Assembly (NCBI RefSeq): GCF_001613085.1
Contig: NZ_BDBR01000058.1
Coordinates: forward strand, 1 to 58,508
DNA: 58,508 nt
Reading direction: 5' to 3'
Source: Nocardia salmonicida NBRC 13393
GTDB lineage: Bacteria > Actinomycetota > Actinomycetes > Mycobacteriales > Mycobacteriaceae
Both the position numbers and the translations under genes were made by a program. The notes beneath the pieces were generated by a model. That model ran no database searches and was not told where the DNA came from. It saw nothing but the letters and a program-made list of their open reading frames with translations. Below are positions 47,792-56,465 of this stretch, piece by piece; positions within the stretch are counted from its first letter, which is position 1; the number at the start of each line of letters is the position of its first letter.

Positions 47792-48459
47792 CGCACCAGT
47801 AACCAGGGTTGTTCGAATCGATAGAACGTCGAGCGGGGAACGGTGCGTTCGGCGGTGATCCCGTCGCGGGTGACCACGGCCCGCGGGGTGCCGAGTTGGG
47901 CGGCGCGACCGGAAACCCAGGTGCGCTTACGCAGACCTTTACGCACTCGCGCGCGGACGCCGGGCATGGTCATCGTCGGCGAGATCAGCATCGTGGTGAC
48001 CTTGCCGGTGAACAGCAGCGTGTCATCGACATAGGCTTCGCCTTCGAGCTTCTCGCCGTCGACGCCGGTGATGCTCGCGCGCCCGACCAGCACGGTGCCG
48101 GTGTCGTCGCGGATCAGCGGCGTCTCGATCGCCCGGCCCTCCACCGCTCGCTTGGCGGCGCCGTTCCCGGTTCCGGTCTGATAGACCCGCGAGGCGTAGG
48201 TGGTATCGACGGGCACGAAACCGACTTCGACGTGCAACCGCTCGGTGCGCATCAAATGGGTGAGCACGGCGGCGAGCGAGGCATCGGCGCCGAGCACGAT
48301 CAGGCGCGGGAGGCTGTCGGCGGCCAGCACCGGCAGCAGCTCATCGATCACCGCGACATCGGGCACCCGCCCGGTCTGGGTATTGGGTAACGAGGAGAGG
48401 GCGATCGGGACCGGCATTTCACCGCATCGGAGAACGTGGGTACTCAAACTGCGGTACAC
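47788..48459 (-). CDS. Conserved hypothetical protein (Rv0358-like)
   Basis: Up to 223 residues, soluble alpha/beta with a regular strand-helix start (AVIDELLPVLAADSLPRLIVLGADASLAAVLTHL) and a beta-rich second half (TPLIRDDTGTVLVGRASITG, LEGEAYVDDTLLFTG). The Rv0358 position, directly before the M50 protease gene with a four-base overlap, is kept. The GTG 48459 lies directly against a GGAGG site, too close for it, so a downstream TTG or the ATG at 48417 (MPVPIAL) may be the real start. I do not recognise a catalytic motif. Confidence 0.65.
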   Translation of the reverse strand: MYRSLSTHVLRCGEMPVPIALSSLPNTQTGRVPDVAVIDELLPVLAADSLPRLIVLGADASLAAVLTHLMRTERLHVEVGFVPVDTTYASRVYQTGTGNGAAKRAVEGRAIETPLIRDDTGTVLVGRASITGVDGEKLEGEAYVDDTLLFTGKVTTMLISPTMTMPGVRARVRKGLRKRTWVSGRAAQLGTPRAVVTRDGITAERTVPRSTFYRFEQPWLLVR

Positions 48460-48682
48460 CCTCCTCGGTCACGCAAACTCACTGCCGACTGGTAACCGTA
48501 ACCGATCAGGGCAGGTGCGGTAGGGCGGGGTCGGCGCGCTCCGCAGGGCAGGTCGACAGGACCTGATCAGGCGTCGGCTAGACTGTGTCTCCGGCCGCCG
48601 CCTCAGTGTTAGACGCGCCAGCGTCTACGGCAGGTAGCTGCAGTGCCGCGTGCGCTGCCGTCGATCTGTAGGAGACTCCGAA

Positions 48683-49972
48683 ATGCCGGCAATCGTCCTC
48701 ATCGGTGCCCAATGGGGCGACGAGGGTAAGGGCAAAGCTACAGACCTGCTCGGTGAGCGGTTGCAGTGGGTGGTCCGATACCAGGGCGGCAACAACGCCG
48801 GTCACACGGTAGTTCTCCCCAATGGCGACAAGTTCGCGCTGCACCTGATTCCGTCCGGCATTCTCACCCCTGGTGTCAAGAACGTCATCGGTAACGGTGT
48901 CGTCGTCGATCCCGGCGTGCTGCTCGACGAACTCGCCGGTCTGGAAGAGCGCGGAGTCGATACCTCCGGCCTGCTGCTCTCCGCTGACGCGCACCTGATC
49001 ATGCCATACCACGTGGCCATCGATAAGGTCACCGAACGCTTCCTCGGCAACCGCAAGATCGGCACCACCGGTCGCGGTATCGGCCCCTGCTACCAGGACA
49101 AGGTCGCTCGCGTCGGTGTCCGCGTGGCGGATGTGCTCGACGAGAAGATCCTCACCCAGAAGGTCGAGGCCGCCCTGGAGTTCAAGAACCAGGTGCTGGT
49201 CAAGATCTACAACCGCCGCGCGCTCGATCCGCAGCAGGTGGTGGACGAGGTGCTCGAGCAGGCCGAATCGTTCAAGCACCGCATCTCCGACACCCGGCTC
49301 GAGCTGAACCTGGCGCTCGAGCGCGGCGACGCTGTGCTGCTGGAAGGCTCGCAGGGCACGCTGCTCGATGTCGACCACGGCACCTATCCGTTCGTCACCT
49401 CGTCCAACCCGACCGCGGGTGGGGCCGCGGTGGGTTCGGGCATCGGTCCGAACAAGATCGACACGGTGCTCGGCATCCTGAAGTGCTACACCACCCGCGT
49501 CGGCTCCGGCCCGTTCCCGACCGAGCTGTTCGACAACTTCGGTGAGTTCCTGGCCAAGAACGGCGGCGAGGTCGGTGTCACCACCGGTCGTGCGCGGCGC
49601 TGTGGTTGGTTCGACGCGGTGATCAGCCGGTACGCCACCCGCGTCAACGGCGTGACCGACTACTTCCTCACCAAGCTGGACGTGCTGTCCGGCCTGGACA
49701 CGGTGCCGATCTGCGTGGCCTACGAGGTCGACGGCAAGCGGGTCGAGCAGATGCCCACCACGCAGACCGGATTCCATCACGCCAAGCCGATCTACGAGGA
49801 GCTGCCGGGTTGGTGGGAGGACATCTCCCACGCCCGCACCTTCGAGGAGTTGCCCGCCAACGCTCAGGCGTATGTGCTGCGGCTCGAAGAGCTGTCGGGT
49901 GCGCGGATCTCGTGCATCGGAGTGGGTCCGGGTCGCGACCAGACGATCGTTCGCCACGACGTGCTCGCGTGA
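48683..49972 (+). CDS. purA: Adenylosuccinate synthetase
   Basis: 429 residues. The GTP-binding start MPAIVLIGAQWGDEGKGK, GGNNAGHTV and the IMP and GTP sites (GTTGRGIGPCYQDK, GSQGTLLDVDHGTYPFVTSSN, TGRARRCGWFDAV, GVGPGRDQTI) are intact. It makes adenylosuccinate from IMP, Asp and GTP in AMP synthesis. The ATG at 48683 has TAGGAG upstream; eleven codons of the longer frame are rejected. It corresponds to Rv0357c. A strong terminator follows. Confidence 0.98.
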   Translation: MPAIVLIGAQWGDEGKGKATDLLGERLQWVVRYQGGNNAGHTVVLPNGDKFALHLIPSGILTPGVKNVIGNGVVVDPGVLLDELAGLEERGVDTSGLLLSADAHLIMPYHVAIDKVTERFLGNRKIGTTGRGIGPCYQDKVARVGVRVADVLDEKILTQKVEAALEFKNQVLVKIYNRRALDPQQVVDEVLEQAESFKHRISDTRLELNLALERGDAVLLEGSQGTLLDVDHGTYPFVTSSNPTAGGAAVGSGIGPNKIDTVLGILKCYTTRVGSGPFPTELFDNFGEFLAKNGGEVGVTTGRARRCGWFDAVISRYATRVNGVTDYFLTKLDVLSGLDTVPICVAYEVDGKRVEQMPTTQTGFHHAKPIYEELPGWWEDISHARTFEELPANAQAYVLRLEELSGARISCIGVGPGRDQTIVRHDVLA

Positions 49973-49996
49973 TGTGAGACCGAAGAACTAACCAGG

Positions 49997-50033
49997 GGTC
50001 CGGTGCCGGTTTACGGCACCGGACCTTTGTTTT
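49997..50033 (+). terminator. Rho-independent terminator after purA
   Basis: GGTCCGGTGCCG and CGGCACCGGACC form a perfect 12-bp stem around GTTTA and are followed by TTTGTTTT. It starts 24 bases after the purA stop. This is the only hairpin in the window with a clear T-tract. Confidence 0.95.
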
Positions 50034-50175
50034 GGGCGGGGCGCCGGATATCGCCCCTGTTCAGGGCGATGCGCGCGAATCATGTTCATTCGCTATCGAT
50101 TTGTGGCATCCCGCTGGCTAACGCTATCGTCGCGGGGCGACGCGCGGGGACGTGTCGTTTTCCTTGAACTGATGA

Positions 50176-51090
50176 GTGGGTGTCGGCGTGATCCGTCGGT
50201 CTGTGAATGTGAACTCTTCGACGGTGCGGCTGATCGCTCGTCCGGTTGTCGGGGTGCTGCCGATGGCATTGGCCGTGGCGTGTGCCGGTGTGGCTATAGC
50301 GGTGCCGCAGCCGGGCGTGAACGAGGTCCCGGTGCAGCCGGGTGTCACCACCGAGTCGCCCGCCGACGATGGCGGTCGCTCGGATCTGGCGAAGTTCGAC
50401 GGTCCGGACTCACTCGGCCACCTGACCCCCGAGCGCCCGGAATCGCGCCCGGTGCCGGAGTACGCCACCCCGGCCCCGCCGATCGTCATCGAGGAACTCC
50501 ACCTTCCCGAGCCGGTCGAGCCCGTCGTGCCGATCGCCCCGCCCGAGCGCACCCTGCGGATCGGCGATTTCACCAGCCCGGTCCCGGACGAGGTTCCCGA
50601 CCACGTCCTCGACGGCGTCAACGGCAATGCCGCCGAAGTCGAGGCCGCGATCGCCACCCAAGGCCGCTCGGTCGGCATCAATCCGAGCCGCTCGGACAAG
50701 ATCGCCGCGGCGACCGTCGGCGGCGCACTGGCCGGTGCCGCGATCGCGGGTGTTCCCGCCGCTGTCGTCGGCGCGGTCGGTGGTGGCCTCATCGGTGCGG
50801 GTATCGGTGCCGGTGTCGGCTTCGCGGTCGGTGCCGCGGGCACCGCGGGCGCCACCGCGATCCTCGCCGGAGCCGCGTCGCTTCCCACCGCGGGCGTCGG
50901 GGCCTTGCCGGCGATCGGCGCCGGATTCGCCGCCGCGTTCCCGATCGCCGCCGCGAGCACCGGCGTGGGTGCGGCCATCGGTGCGGCGGCGGGCGCCGCG
51001 GCCGGGGCCGCTGTTGTCGGCATTCCCGCAGCGGTCGCGGGCGCGGTCGCGGGTGGCGTGCTCGGCAGCGGTTACGGCGCCACTCTCTGA
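50176..51090 (+). CDS. Exported protein with glycine-zipper C-terminus
   Basis: Up to 304 residues. A signal peptide-like N-terminus (VIRRS, then VVGVLPMALAVACAGVAIA) is followed by an acidic Pro-rich stretch and, from about residue 175, a long hydrophobic run of Gly/Ala/Val units such as GAAIAGVPAAVVGAVGGGLIGAG repeated to the end. Such glycine zippers pack tightly in membranes or aggregate. No family is assigned with confidence. GTG 50188 is as good a start as GTG 50176. The following gene is a small Cys-rich lipoprotein, 53 bases on. It is set apart from purA by a terminator. Confidence 0.68.
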   Translation: MGVGVIRRSVNVNSSTVRLIARPVVGVLPMALAVACAGVAIAVPQPGVNEVPVQPGVTTESPADDGGRSDLAKFDGPDSLGHLTPERPESRPVPEYATPAPPIVIEELHLPEPVEPVVPIAPPERTLRIGDFTSPVPDEVPDHVLDGVNGNAAEVEAAIATQGRSVGINPSRSDKIAAATVGGALAGAAIAGVPAAVVGAVGGGLIGAGIGAGVGFAVGAAGTAGATAILAGAASLPTAGVGALPAIGAGFAAAFPIAAASTGVGAAIGAAAGAAAGAAVVGIPAAVAGAVAGGVLGSGYGATL

Positions 51091-51143
51091 CAGTCGAACG
51101 TTCGCCGGGTAGCGTCGAGACGGGTTTCGGAGGGAGGTGGACG

Positions 51144-51437
51144 ATGGCGATGCGTGGTGCTTTCGCCGCGGCGGCGTTGCTCGCGCTGACGGTGCTACCG
51201 GGATGCGCCGCGCCGGACACCCCCACCCCCTCGCCCAGTACCGCCCCGGTGACTTCGGTGTTGCCGCCCGCGCAGACGCTGGCCCCCTCGCAACAGCGCA
51301 ACGAGCGCATTCGCGGGATGCTCTACAGCGCCGGTTGTACGAGTAACAGCTGCGTTCAGGCCTACTTCGCCTGTATGGACGGTTACCTCACCGGTGAGCC
51401 GTGCCAGTTCTTCCGCGACCACCCACCGCCGCCCTGA
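51144..51437 (+). CDS. Small Cys-rich lipoprotein
   Basis: 97 residues. The signal peptide (MAMRGAFAAAALLALTVLPGC) ends at a lipobox LPGC with Cys21. A Pro/Ser/Thr linker leads to a short domain with four Cys (GCTSNSC, YFACMDGY, EPCQFF), consistent with two disulfides. The ATG is preceded by GGAGGTGG. It is co-directional with the glycine-zipper gene, so the two may be co-expressed. Function unknown. Confidence 0.72.
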   Translation: MAMRGAFAAAALLALTVLPGCAAPDTPTPSPSTAPVTSVLPPAQTLAPSQQRNERIRGMLYSAGCTSNSCVQAYFACMDGYLTGEPCQFFRDHPPPP

Positions 51438-52256
51438 TCACCTTGTGCGGGTGAGGAATTCGCCGACAGCGGGGGCGAGAACCGAGACCTTCGGGTTGTG
51501 ACTCACCCCGGGGAGCTCGGCGAACTCCGCCTTCGGCAGCACAGCGGCCGCGGCCTTCGAGCCCTTGATGAGCAGTGGCGCAGTGCGCTCGCCCGCGAGG
51601 ACGAGCACCGGAACCTCGACACCCTGCCAATCGGCCGGATCCAGCTTCTTGCCCTGCATGTACGGCTTCATCACCGCCCAGTCGTGGGCTGTCGAATTCG
51701 AGGTTGCCGCAAGCGTTTTCCAGAACGGTGTCACCCGCATCGCCGCCACCATGAGCAACGGCATCCCCATCGCCTTGGTCATGTAGTAGCGCACGGTCTT
51801 CCCGCGCTCACCCGCGGCGATCATCGGATGGAGCTTGACTTCCAGATCTTTGGGCGGCACATGGCCTTTCGTGTCGACCACGAACGGGGGCTCGAAAGCC
51901 ACCACCTCGGTGACGCCCGGTACCGACTGCGCGGCCAGCAGTGCGAGCGCGGCGCCGGAGGACCAGCCGAACAGCGCCGCCTTCCCGCCCTCGGCCTCGA
52001 CCAGCGCCGCGATATCGGCGACCTCGTTGGCCGCGTCGTACACACCGGGAGAGTCCGTGCTGTCGCCACGCCCGCGCCGGTCGTAGTTCAGCACCGTCAG
52101 TCCGTAATCGTCGGCCAGCGCCTGCGCGAGTTCGACCATCGTCGGGAACTCGCGGTAGCTGAAGGCTCCACCGATCAGGATCACGGTCCCGGCCGTCCCC
52201 TCGCCGATCCGGTCGTAGGCAATCGTGGTGCCGTCGGCCGACGTCACAGTGTGCAT
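51438..52256 (-). CDS. Alpha/beta hydrolase
   Basis: 272 residues. It opens MHTVTSADGTTIAYDRIGEG, has the RRGRGDSTD strand, nucleophile elbow FGWSSGAALALL with Ser, and LPGVSHNPKVS with His. Such proteins are common hydrolases of small esters or act as putative haloperoxidase relatives. The ATG at 52256 has AGAGGA upstream; the longer frame to 52409 has no family resemblance. It converges with the lipoprotein gene with no gap between stops. Confidence 0.85.
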   Translation of the reverse strand: MHTVTSADGTTIAYDRIGEGTAGTVILIGGAFSYREFPTMVELAQALADDYGLTVLNYDRRGRGDSTDSPGVYDAANEVADIAALVEAEGGKAALFGWSSGAALALLAAQSVPGVTEVVAFEPPFVVDTKGHVPPKDLEVKLHPMIAAGERGKTVRYYMTKAMGMPLLMVAAMRVTPFWKTLAATSNSTAHDWAVMKPYMQGKKLDPADWQGVEVPVLVLAGERTAPLLIKGSKAAAAVLPKAEFAELPGVSHNPKVSVLAPAVGEFLTRTR

Positions 52257-52430
52257 GGGGAATTCCTCTCGATAACGGGCCGCCGCGCTCGACGGTACGC
52301 GATCGCCTCGACCGCAGGTCCGCGCGGGTTTCGCGGACCCGGCAGTTGACCACCGAGCCGGGCGAGTTCGATCTTGCTCGTTGAGACGGTGGCCGCCGAG
52401 AGAATTCATCGGTAGCGACCTGGACGCCGA

Positions 52431-52994
52431 TCAGAACAACATCGGCTCGCCGAAGCCCGGCGTCCGTTCGATCTCCAACAGCCGCGCTTTGGTGCCGATC
52501 CCGCCCGGTGCCGAGAACCCGTGCAACGCGTGATCGGCCGCGAGCACCCGGTGGCACGGAATGATGAGCGGCACCGGATTGCGTCCCAATGCTTGCCCGA
52601 CGGCTTGCGCGGAGCCTGGAGCGCCGATACGGCTCGCGATATCGCCGTAGCTGAGCGTGTGACCTGGGTCGATATCGCGCGTCACCGCGTACACCGCGCG
52701 ATGGAATTCCGGCACACCCCGCAGATCCACCTCGATCCAGCGCAGCGAATCGAGCGCCCCGTCGAGGTGGGCGCGGATTCCCGCGATCGCCTCGACGATC
52801 ACCGGCCCCGGCGCGCTCTCCGGCACCACGGACCCGTCGAACGGCCGCGTGATCCGCGCGAGGGTCTCCTCCTCGCTGGCCTCCGGCAGCTGGAACCGGA
52901 CAACGGAATCACCGTGCCAGGCGATCGCGCACAGCCCGATAGCGGTGTCGAACAGTGCCGAGACCACCGTCTCGGTCTGCGTCGAGTCACTCAT
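52431..52994 (-). CDS. ogt: Methylated-DNA-protein-cysteine methyltransferase (Ogt type)
   Basis: 187 residues. The active site IPCHRV with Cys, the preceding GRNPVPL and the helix-turn-helix-like AVGQALGRNP identify the DNA repair domain, which transfers alkyl groups from O6-alkylguanine to its own Cys. The N-terminal part is the short Ogt type without Ada zinc ligands. ATG 52994 is used. The protein is single-turnover. Confidence 0.92.
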   Translation of the reverse strand: MSDSTQTETVVSALFDTAIGLCAIAWHGDSVVRFQLPEASEEETLARITRPFDGSVVPESAPGPVIVEAIAGIRAHLDGALDSLRWIEVDLRGVPEFHRAVYAVTRDIDPGHTLSYGDIASRIGAPGSAQAVGQALGRNPVPLIIPCHRVLAADHALHGFSAPGGIGTKARLLEIERTPGFGEPMLF

Positions 52995-53031
52995 GATCAC
53001 AGTGTGCGCCGACCCACCGACAAAGACACGC

Positions 53032-53295
53032 TCACGCGGCGAGCGACCCCGGCTGCGTGTCCGCCGAGCCATTGTTAAGGCCAGTTTCGGGTAACTGGAC
53101 TGCCTTGTCGTCGACCTCGTGCGCCCGCATCGCATCGAGATCCCGGTAGAGCCGTTGCTCGTCGTAGGTGCCGAAAGCCCGGTCATGCGGCAGATATTGG
53201 AATGGCCAGAATGGCAGCTCGCCCTTCTTGGGCGAGAAGTGGTAGACCGCCAACCCGAAGGCAACGGCAACGGCGAGGGCGAGGAAAGTGGTCAT
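53032..53295 (-). CDS. Small single-helix membrane protein
   Basis: 87 residues. An N-terminal membrane helix (TTFLALAVAVAFGLAVYHF) is followed by a soluble tail with KKGELPFWPFQYLPHDRAFG and an acidic, charged end. No signal cleavage site is clear, so it is probably a type II anchored protein. No family is recognised. It is divergent from the MocR-type regulator with 62 bases between starts. Confidence 0.6.
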   Translation of the reverse strand: MTTFLALAVAVAFGLAVYHFSPKKGELPFWPFQYLPHDRAFGTYDEQRLYRDLDAMRAHEVDDKAVQLPETGLNNGSADTQPGSLAA

Positions 53296-53357
53296 GTCAG
53301 TAAGAATTCACCCACTGGCCTTGCTTAGAAATATCCACTTAGGGAATACTGGACTTT

Positions 53358-54857
53358 ATGGCGACAAGAGTGATCGGCGCGGCAGGCTTGGCTCGCGACC
53401 TCGGCCGGTGGCGTGACCCGGAAACCGACGGCGATGCCGAACGTCGCCCGCACCGGCCCGCCTACCTGGCTTTGGCCGAGGCCATCCGGCTGCTGATCCA
53501 CGACGGTCGCGCCCCGCTCGGCGTCGCGCTGCCCAGCGAGCGCGATCTGGCGGGCACCCTCGGCGTCAGCCGCACCACCATCACCTCCACGTATTCGCTG
53601 CTGCGTGAACACGGCTACCTGATCAGTCGCCAGGGTTCGCGCAGCACGGTCGCGCTACCGCCCGCGATCCAGCACGACGGCGCGAAGCCGAGCCGCGGCA
53701 TCATGGCCCTGATGGCGCAGCCGGAACTGCCGACCATCGACATGACCTACGCCGCGATGCCCGCTTCGCCTGAACTGCACGATGCGTATTCCATCGCACT
53801 GCAAGGGATTCCGTCCTACCTCGGCACCCACGGCATGGACCCGGTGGGCATTCTCGCGCTGCGCGAAGCGCTGGCCCGCCGCTACACCGCCCGTGGTCTG
53901 CCGACGGAACCGGAACAGATCCTGGTGACTCTCGGTGCGCAACACGGACTTCGGCTGCTCCTCAACGTGCTCGCCTCGCCGGGCGCGCGAGTGCTGATCG
54001 AGCACCCGTCCTACCCGAACGCCATCGAGGCCATTCGCGATGTCGGCGCCCGCCCCATCCCGATCCCGCTCCGACCCGAATTCCCCGACGCCGGTTGGGA
54101 TCTCGAAGGTCTGCGCAGCACCGCGCGGCAGACCGCGGCCACCCTCGCCTATTTGGTTCCCGACTTCAACAACCCCACCGGTCTGCTGCTGAACGCCGAA
54201 GGGCGCGCCGAACTGGCCGCCATCGCTCGTGACACCAGGATGACCGTCGTCGTCGACGAGTCGATGGGCGAACTGAACCTGTCGGACGCGACGATGCCCC
54301 CGCCGGTCGCCGCGTTCGCGAAAGGCTCCGAGATCGTCACGATCGGTTCGGCGTCGAAGTCGTTCTGGGGTGGCCTGCGCGTCGGCTGGATCCGCACCAA
54401 TCAGCCCCTGATCGCCAAGCTGCTCGGCATCCGCTCCACCGTCGACCTCGGCACTCCGGTGATGGACCAGCTCGCCACCGTCCACCTGCTCGAGAATGCC
54501 GAACCGATCCTGGAGCGCCGCCGCGAACAGCTGCGCACCCAGCGCACCGCTCTGCTCGACGCTGTCGCCGAAGACCTCCCCGGCTGGCGCATCGCGGTCG
54601 GCGCGGGCGGTATGTCGGTGTGGGCCCAGCTGCCGAGCCCGGTCTCCACCGCGCTGGCCGCCACCGCCCCCAACCACGGTGTACTACTCGCCGCCGGACC
54701 ACGTTTCGGCGTCCAAGGCGCCTTCGAACGTTTCGTCCGACTGCCCTACACCCATCCCGCGGCCGACCTGCGTATCGCCGTCAAATCCATCGCCGCCGCC
54801 TACGACGCCCTCACTCCGCGCGCCGCCGACCCACTCCAACCGCTCACCTGCTACTGA
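53358..54857 (+). CDS. MocR/PdxR-like GntR regulator with aminotransferase domain
   Basis: 499 residues. An N-terminal GntR winged helix (LPSERDLAGTLGVSRTTITSTYSLLREHGYLISRQGS) is fused to a fold-type I aminotransferase domain; the PLP lysine is Lys334 in SASKSFWGG and PDFNNPTGLLL is typical. MocR regulators sense PLP or amino acids and usually control adjacent genes. No vitamin B6 or aminotransferase gene is adjacent; the divergent gene is a small membrane protein. The 3' end overlaps the converging gene by 14 bases. Confidence 0.88.
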   Translation: MATRVIGAAGLARDLGRWRDPETDGDAERRPHRPAYLALAEAIRLLIHDGRAPLGVALPSERDLAGTLGVSRTTITSTYSLLREHGYLISRQGSRSTVALPPAIQHDGAKPSRGIMALMAQPELPTIDMTYAAMPASPELHDAYSIALQGIPSYLGTHGMDPVGILALREALARRYTARGLPTEPEQILVTLGAQHGLRLLLNVLASPGARVLIEHPSYPNAIEAIRDVGARPIPIPLRPEFPDAGWDLEGLRSTARQTAATLAYLVPDFNNPTGLLLNAEGRAELAAIARDTRMTVVVDESMGELNLSDATMPPPVAAFAKGSEIVTIGSASKSFWGGLRVGWIRTNQPLIAKLLGIRSTVDLGTPVMDQLATVHLLENAEPILERRREQLRTQRTALLDAVAEDLPGWRIAVGAGGMSVWAQLPSPVSTALAATAPNHGVLLAAGPRFGVQGAFERFVRLPYTHPAADLRIAVKSIAAAYDALTPRAADPLQPLTCY

Positions 54858-55215
54858 ACGCGCACGGGTTGTGCCCGGTGGACGCGGGCTCCGGGCGCAC
54901 GGTCTCGTACCCCGCCCCGAACATGAACAGCACCGCGAGCACCGAACCCACCGCGGTCAACGGCACCGCGACGGCGCTGCGTTCGGACGGATAGCGGAAC
55001 AACAGCACCAGCAGGCACAGCAGCGAGATCGCGGCGGCCAGCAGTAGCCCGGTCGCGAGACCGTTCAGCACGGTCACCATCACCGGCACCGGCGCCTCGG
55101 TGTGGCAATGGGTTTCGGCGATCTGCGCTCTACGGGTGTCGAACAATCCCTCGGCCAGGATGAAGCACAGCACCGCGGCGCCGAAGGTGGTGACCGCGAT
55201 GAGGGCGGCGAGCAC
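54844..55215 (-). CDS. Small membrane protein, unknown
   Basis: 123 residues with three hydrophobic segments (LAALIAVTTFGAAVLCFILAEGLF, LNGLATGLLLAAAISLLCLLVLLF and LTAVGSVLAVLFMFGAGYE). Two short charged loops lie between. No family recognised. It is 78 bases downstream of the CaiB-like gene on the same strand and converges on the MocR gene. Confidence 0.6.
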   Translation of the reverse strand: MLAALIAVTTFGAAVLCFILAEGLFDTRRAQIAETHCHTEAPVPVMVTVLNGLATGLLLAAAISLLCLLVLLFRYPSERSAVAVPLTAVGSVLAVLFMFGAGYETVRPEPASTGHNPCAFSSR

Positions 55216-55293
55216 CTTCGGTGGCGTTCGATCGGTTCGGATCCTCGGCCTGTCGTCGATAGTGGAAAACTTTACCGACGACAGGCCGACAAA

Positions 55294-56391
55294 TCAGTCA
55301 GCCCAGACCGTTTCGATCGGTGTCGCGACATTCGGCGGGGGAGTGGGCGTGCCGCCCGGCGTGCGCGAGAACCGCGGCGCCGGCGCGTGCTGCACCACAC
55401 CGTCGATCTCGATCAGGCCGGTACGGGCCACGATATGCGGGTTCTCGGTGGCCTCGGTGAAGGTCAGCACGGGCGTGGTGCAGGCGTCGGTGCCGTCGAA
55501 GATCGCGGCCCACTCGTCGCGGGTCTTCGTCAGGAACTTGTCGGTGAACAGCTTGCGCAGCTGCTCCTGACCGTTCGGGTCGATCTGCATCGGCAGACCT
55601 TCCGGATCGATCTCCAGCCCCGCCAGCAGCTCGGCGTAGAACTGCGGCTCGATCGCGCCGACGGCCATGTACTTGCCGTCGGAGGTCTCGTAGGTGTCGT
55701 AGAACGCCATGCCGGTATCGAGCAGGTTGGTGCCGCGCTCGTCGGACCACAGGCCGACCCCGCGCATGCCCCAGATCATGTGCGAAAGGGAAAGCGCCCC
55801 ATCGACCATCGCGGCGTCGATCACCTGGCCCTTGCCGGAACTCTGCCGCTCCACCAGCGCGGCGAGCACGCCGAACACCAGGAACATCGAGCCGCCGCCG
55901 AAGTCACCGACCATGTTCAGCGGCGGTACCGGCCGCTCGCCCTTGCGCCCGATGGCATTGAGCACGCCGGTGAGCGAGATGTAGTTGATGTCGTGTCCCG
56001 CGCGATCGGCGAGCGGGCCGTGCTGGCCCCAGCCGGTCATCCGGCCGTACACCAGGCGCGGGTTGCGGGCCAGCACATCATCGGGCCCGAGGCCCATGCG
56101 CTCGGTGACGCCGGGACGGAAGCCCTCGAGCAGCACGTCGGCCTTCTCGACCAGGTCGAGGATCTTGGCGACGTCGGCGGGGTCCTTCAGATTCGCCTCG
56201 ACGATCGTTCGCCCACGCCATTGCGGGCGCTCCATGAAGCCGGGCAGCTGGTTCGGGCGCTGCACGCGCACCACGTCGGCGCCGAGGTCGGCCAGTAGTA
56301 GCGCGGCGTGCGGGCCGGGCCCGATGCCTGCCAACTCGATGACCTTGATGCCCGCAAGGGGCCCCTGCTTGGCGGTGGACTCCGTGCTCAC
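55294..56391 (-). CDS. mcr: Alpha-methylacyl-CoA racemase (Mcr-like)
   Basis: 365 residues of the CaiB/BaiF CoA-transferase fold. His133 (AGHDINYIS) and Asp163 (VGDFGGGS) occupy the positions of the catalytic His126 and Asp156 of mycobacterial Mcr. The start PLAGIKVIELAGIGPGPHAALLLADLGADV is typical. Mcr interconverts R and S 2-methylacyl-CoA in branched-fatty-acid or sterol side-chain oxidation. It is followed after 78 bases by a small membrane protein on the same strand. Confidence 0.88.
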   Translation of the reverse strand: MSTESTAKQGPLAGIKVIELAGIGPGPHAALLLADLGADVVRVQRPNQLPGFMERPQWRGRTIVEANLKDPADVAKILDLVEKADVLLEGFRPGVTERMGLGPDDVLARNPRLVYGRMTGWGQHGPLADRAGHDINYISLTGVLNAIGRKGERPVPPLNMVGDFGGGSMFLVFGVLAALVERQSSGKGQVIDAAMVDGALSLSHMIWGMRGVGLWSDERGTNLLDTGMAFYDTYETSDGKYMAVGAIEPQFYAELLAGLEIDPEGLPMQIDPNGQEQLRKLFTDKFLTKTRDEWAAIFDGTDACTTPVLTFTEATENPHIVARTGLIEIDGVVQHAPAPRFSRTPGGTPTPPPNVATPIETVWAD

Positions 56392-56465
56392 GCGGTGACC
56401 TCAGTTCGTTGTCGAACGGTATTGACACACTGACAATAGCGCTGGGGTGGCGGCTCGGGTAGAGC

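Noticed and set aside
48578..49957. Long minus-strand frame opposite purA
   Set aside because: Antisense to purA and without motifs or a ribosome site.
50082..51143. Upstream extension of the lipoprotein frame
   Set aside because: The extension is Arg/Gly-rich shadow of the glycine-zipper gene; the lipobox and ribosome site fix the start at 51144.
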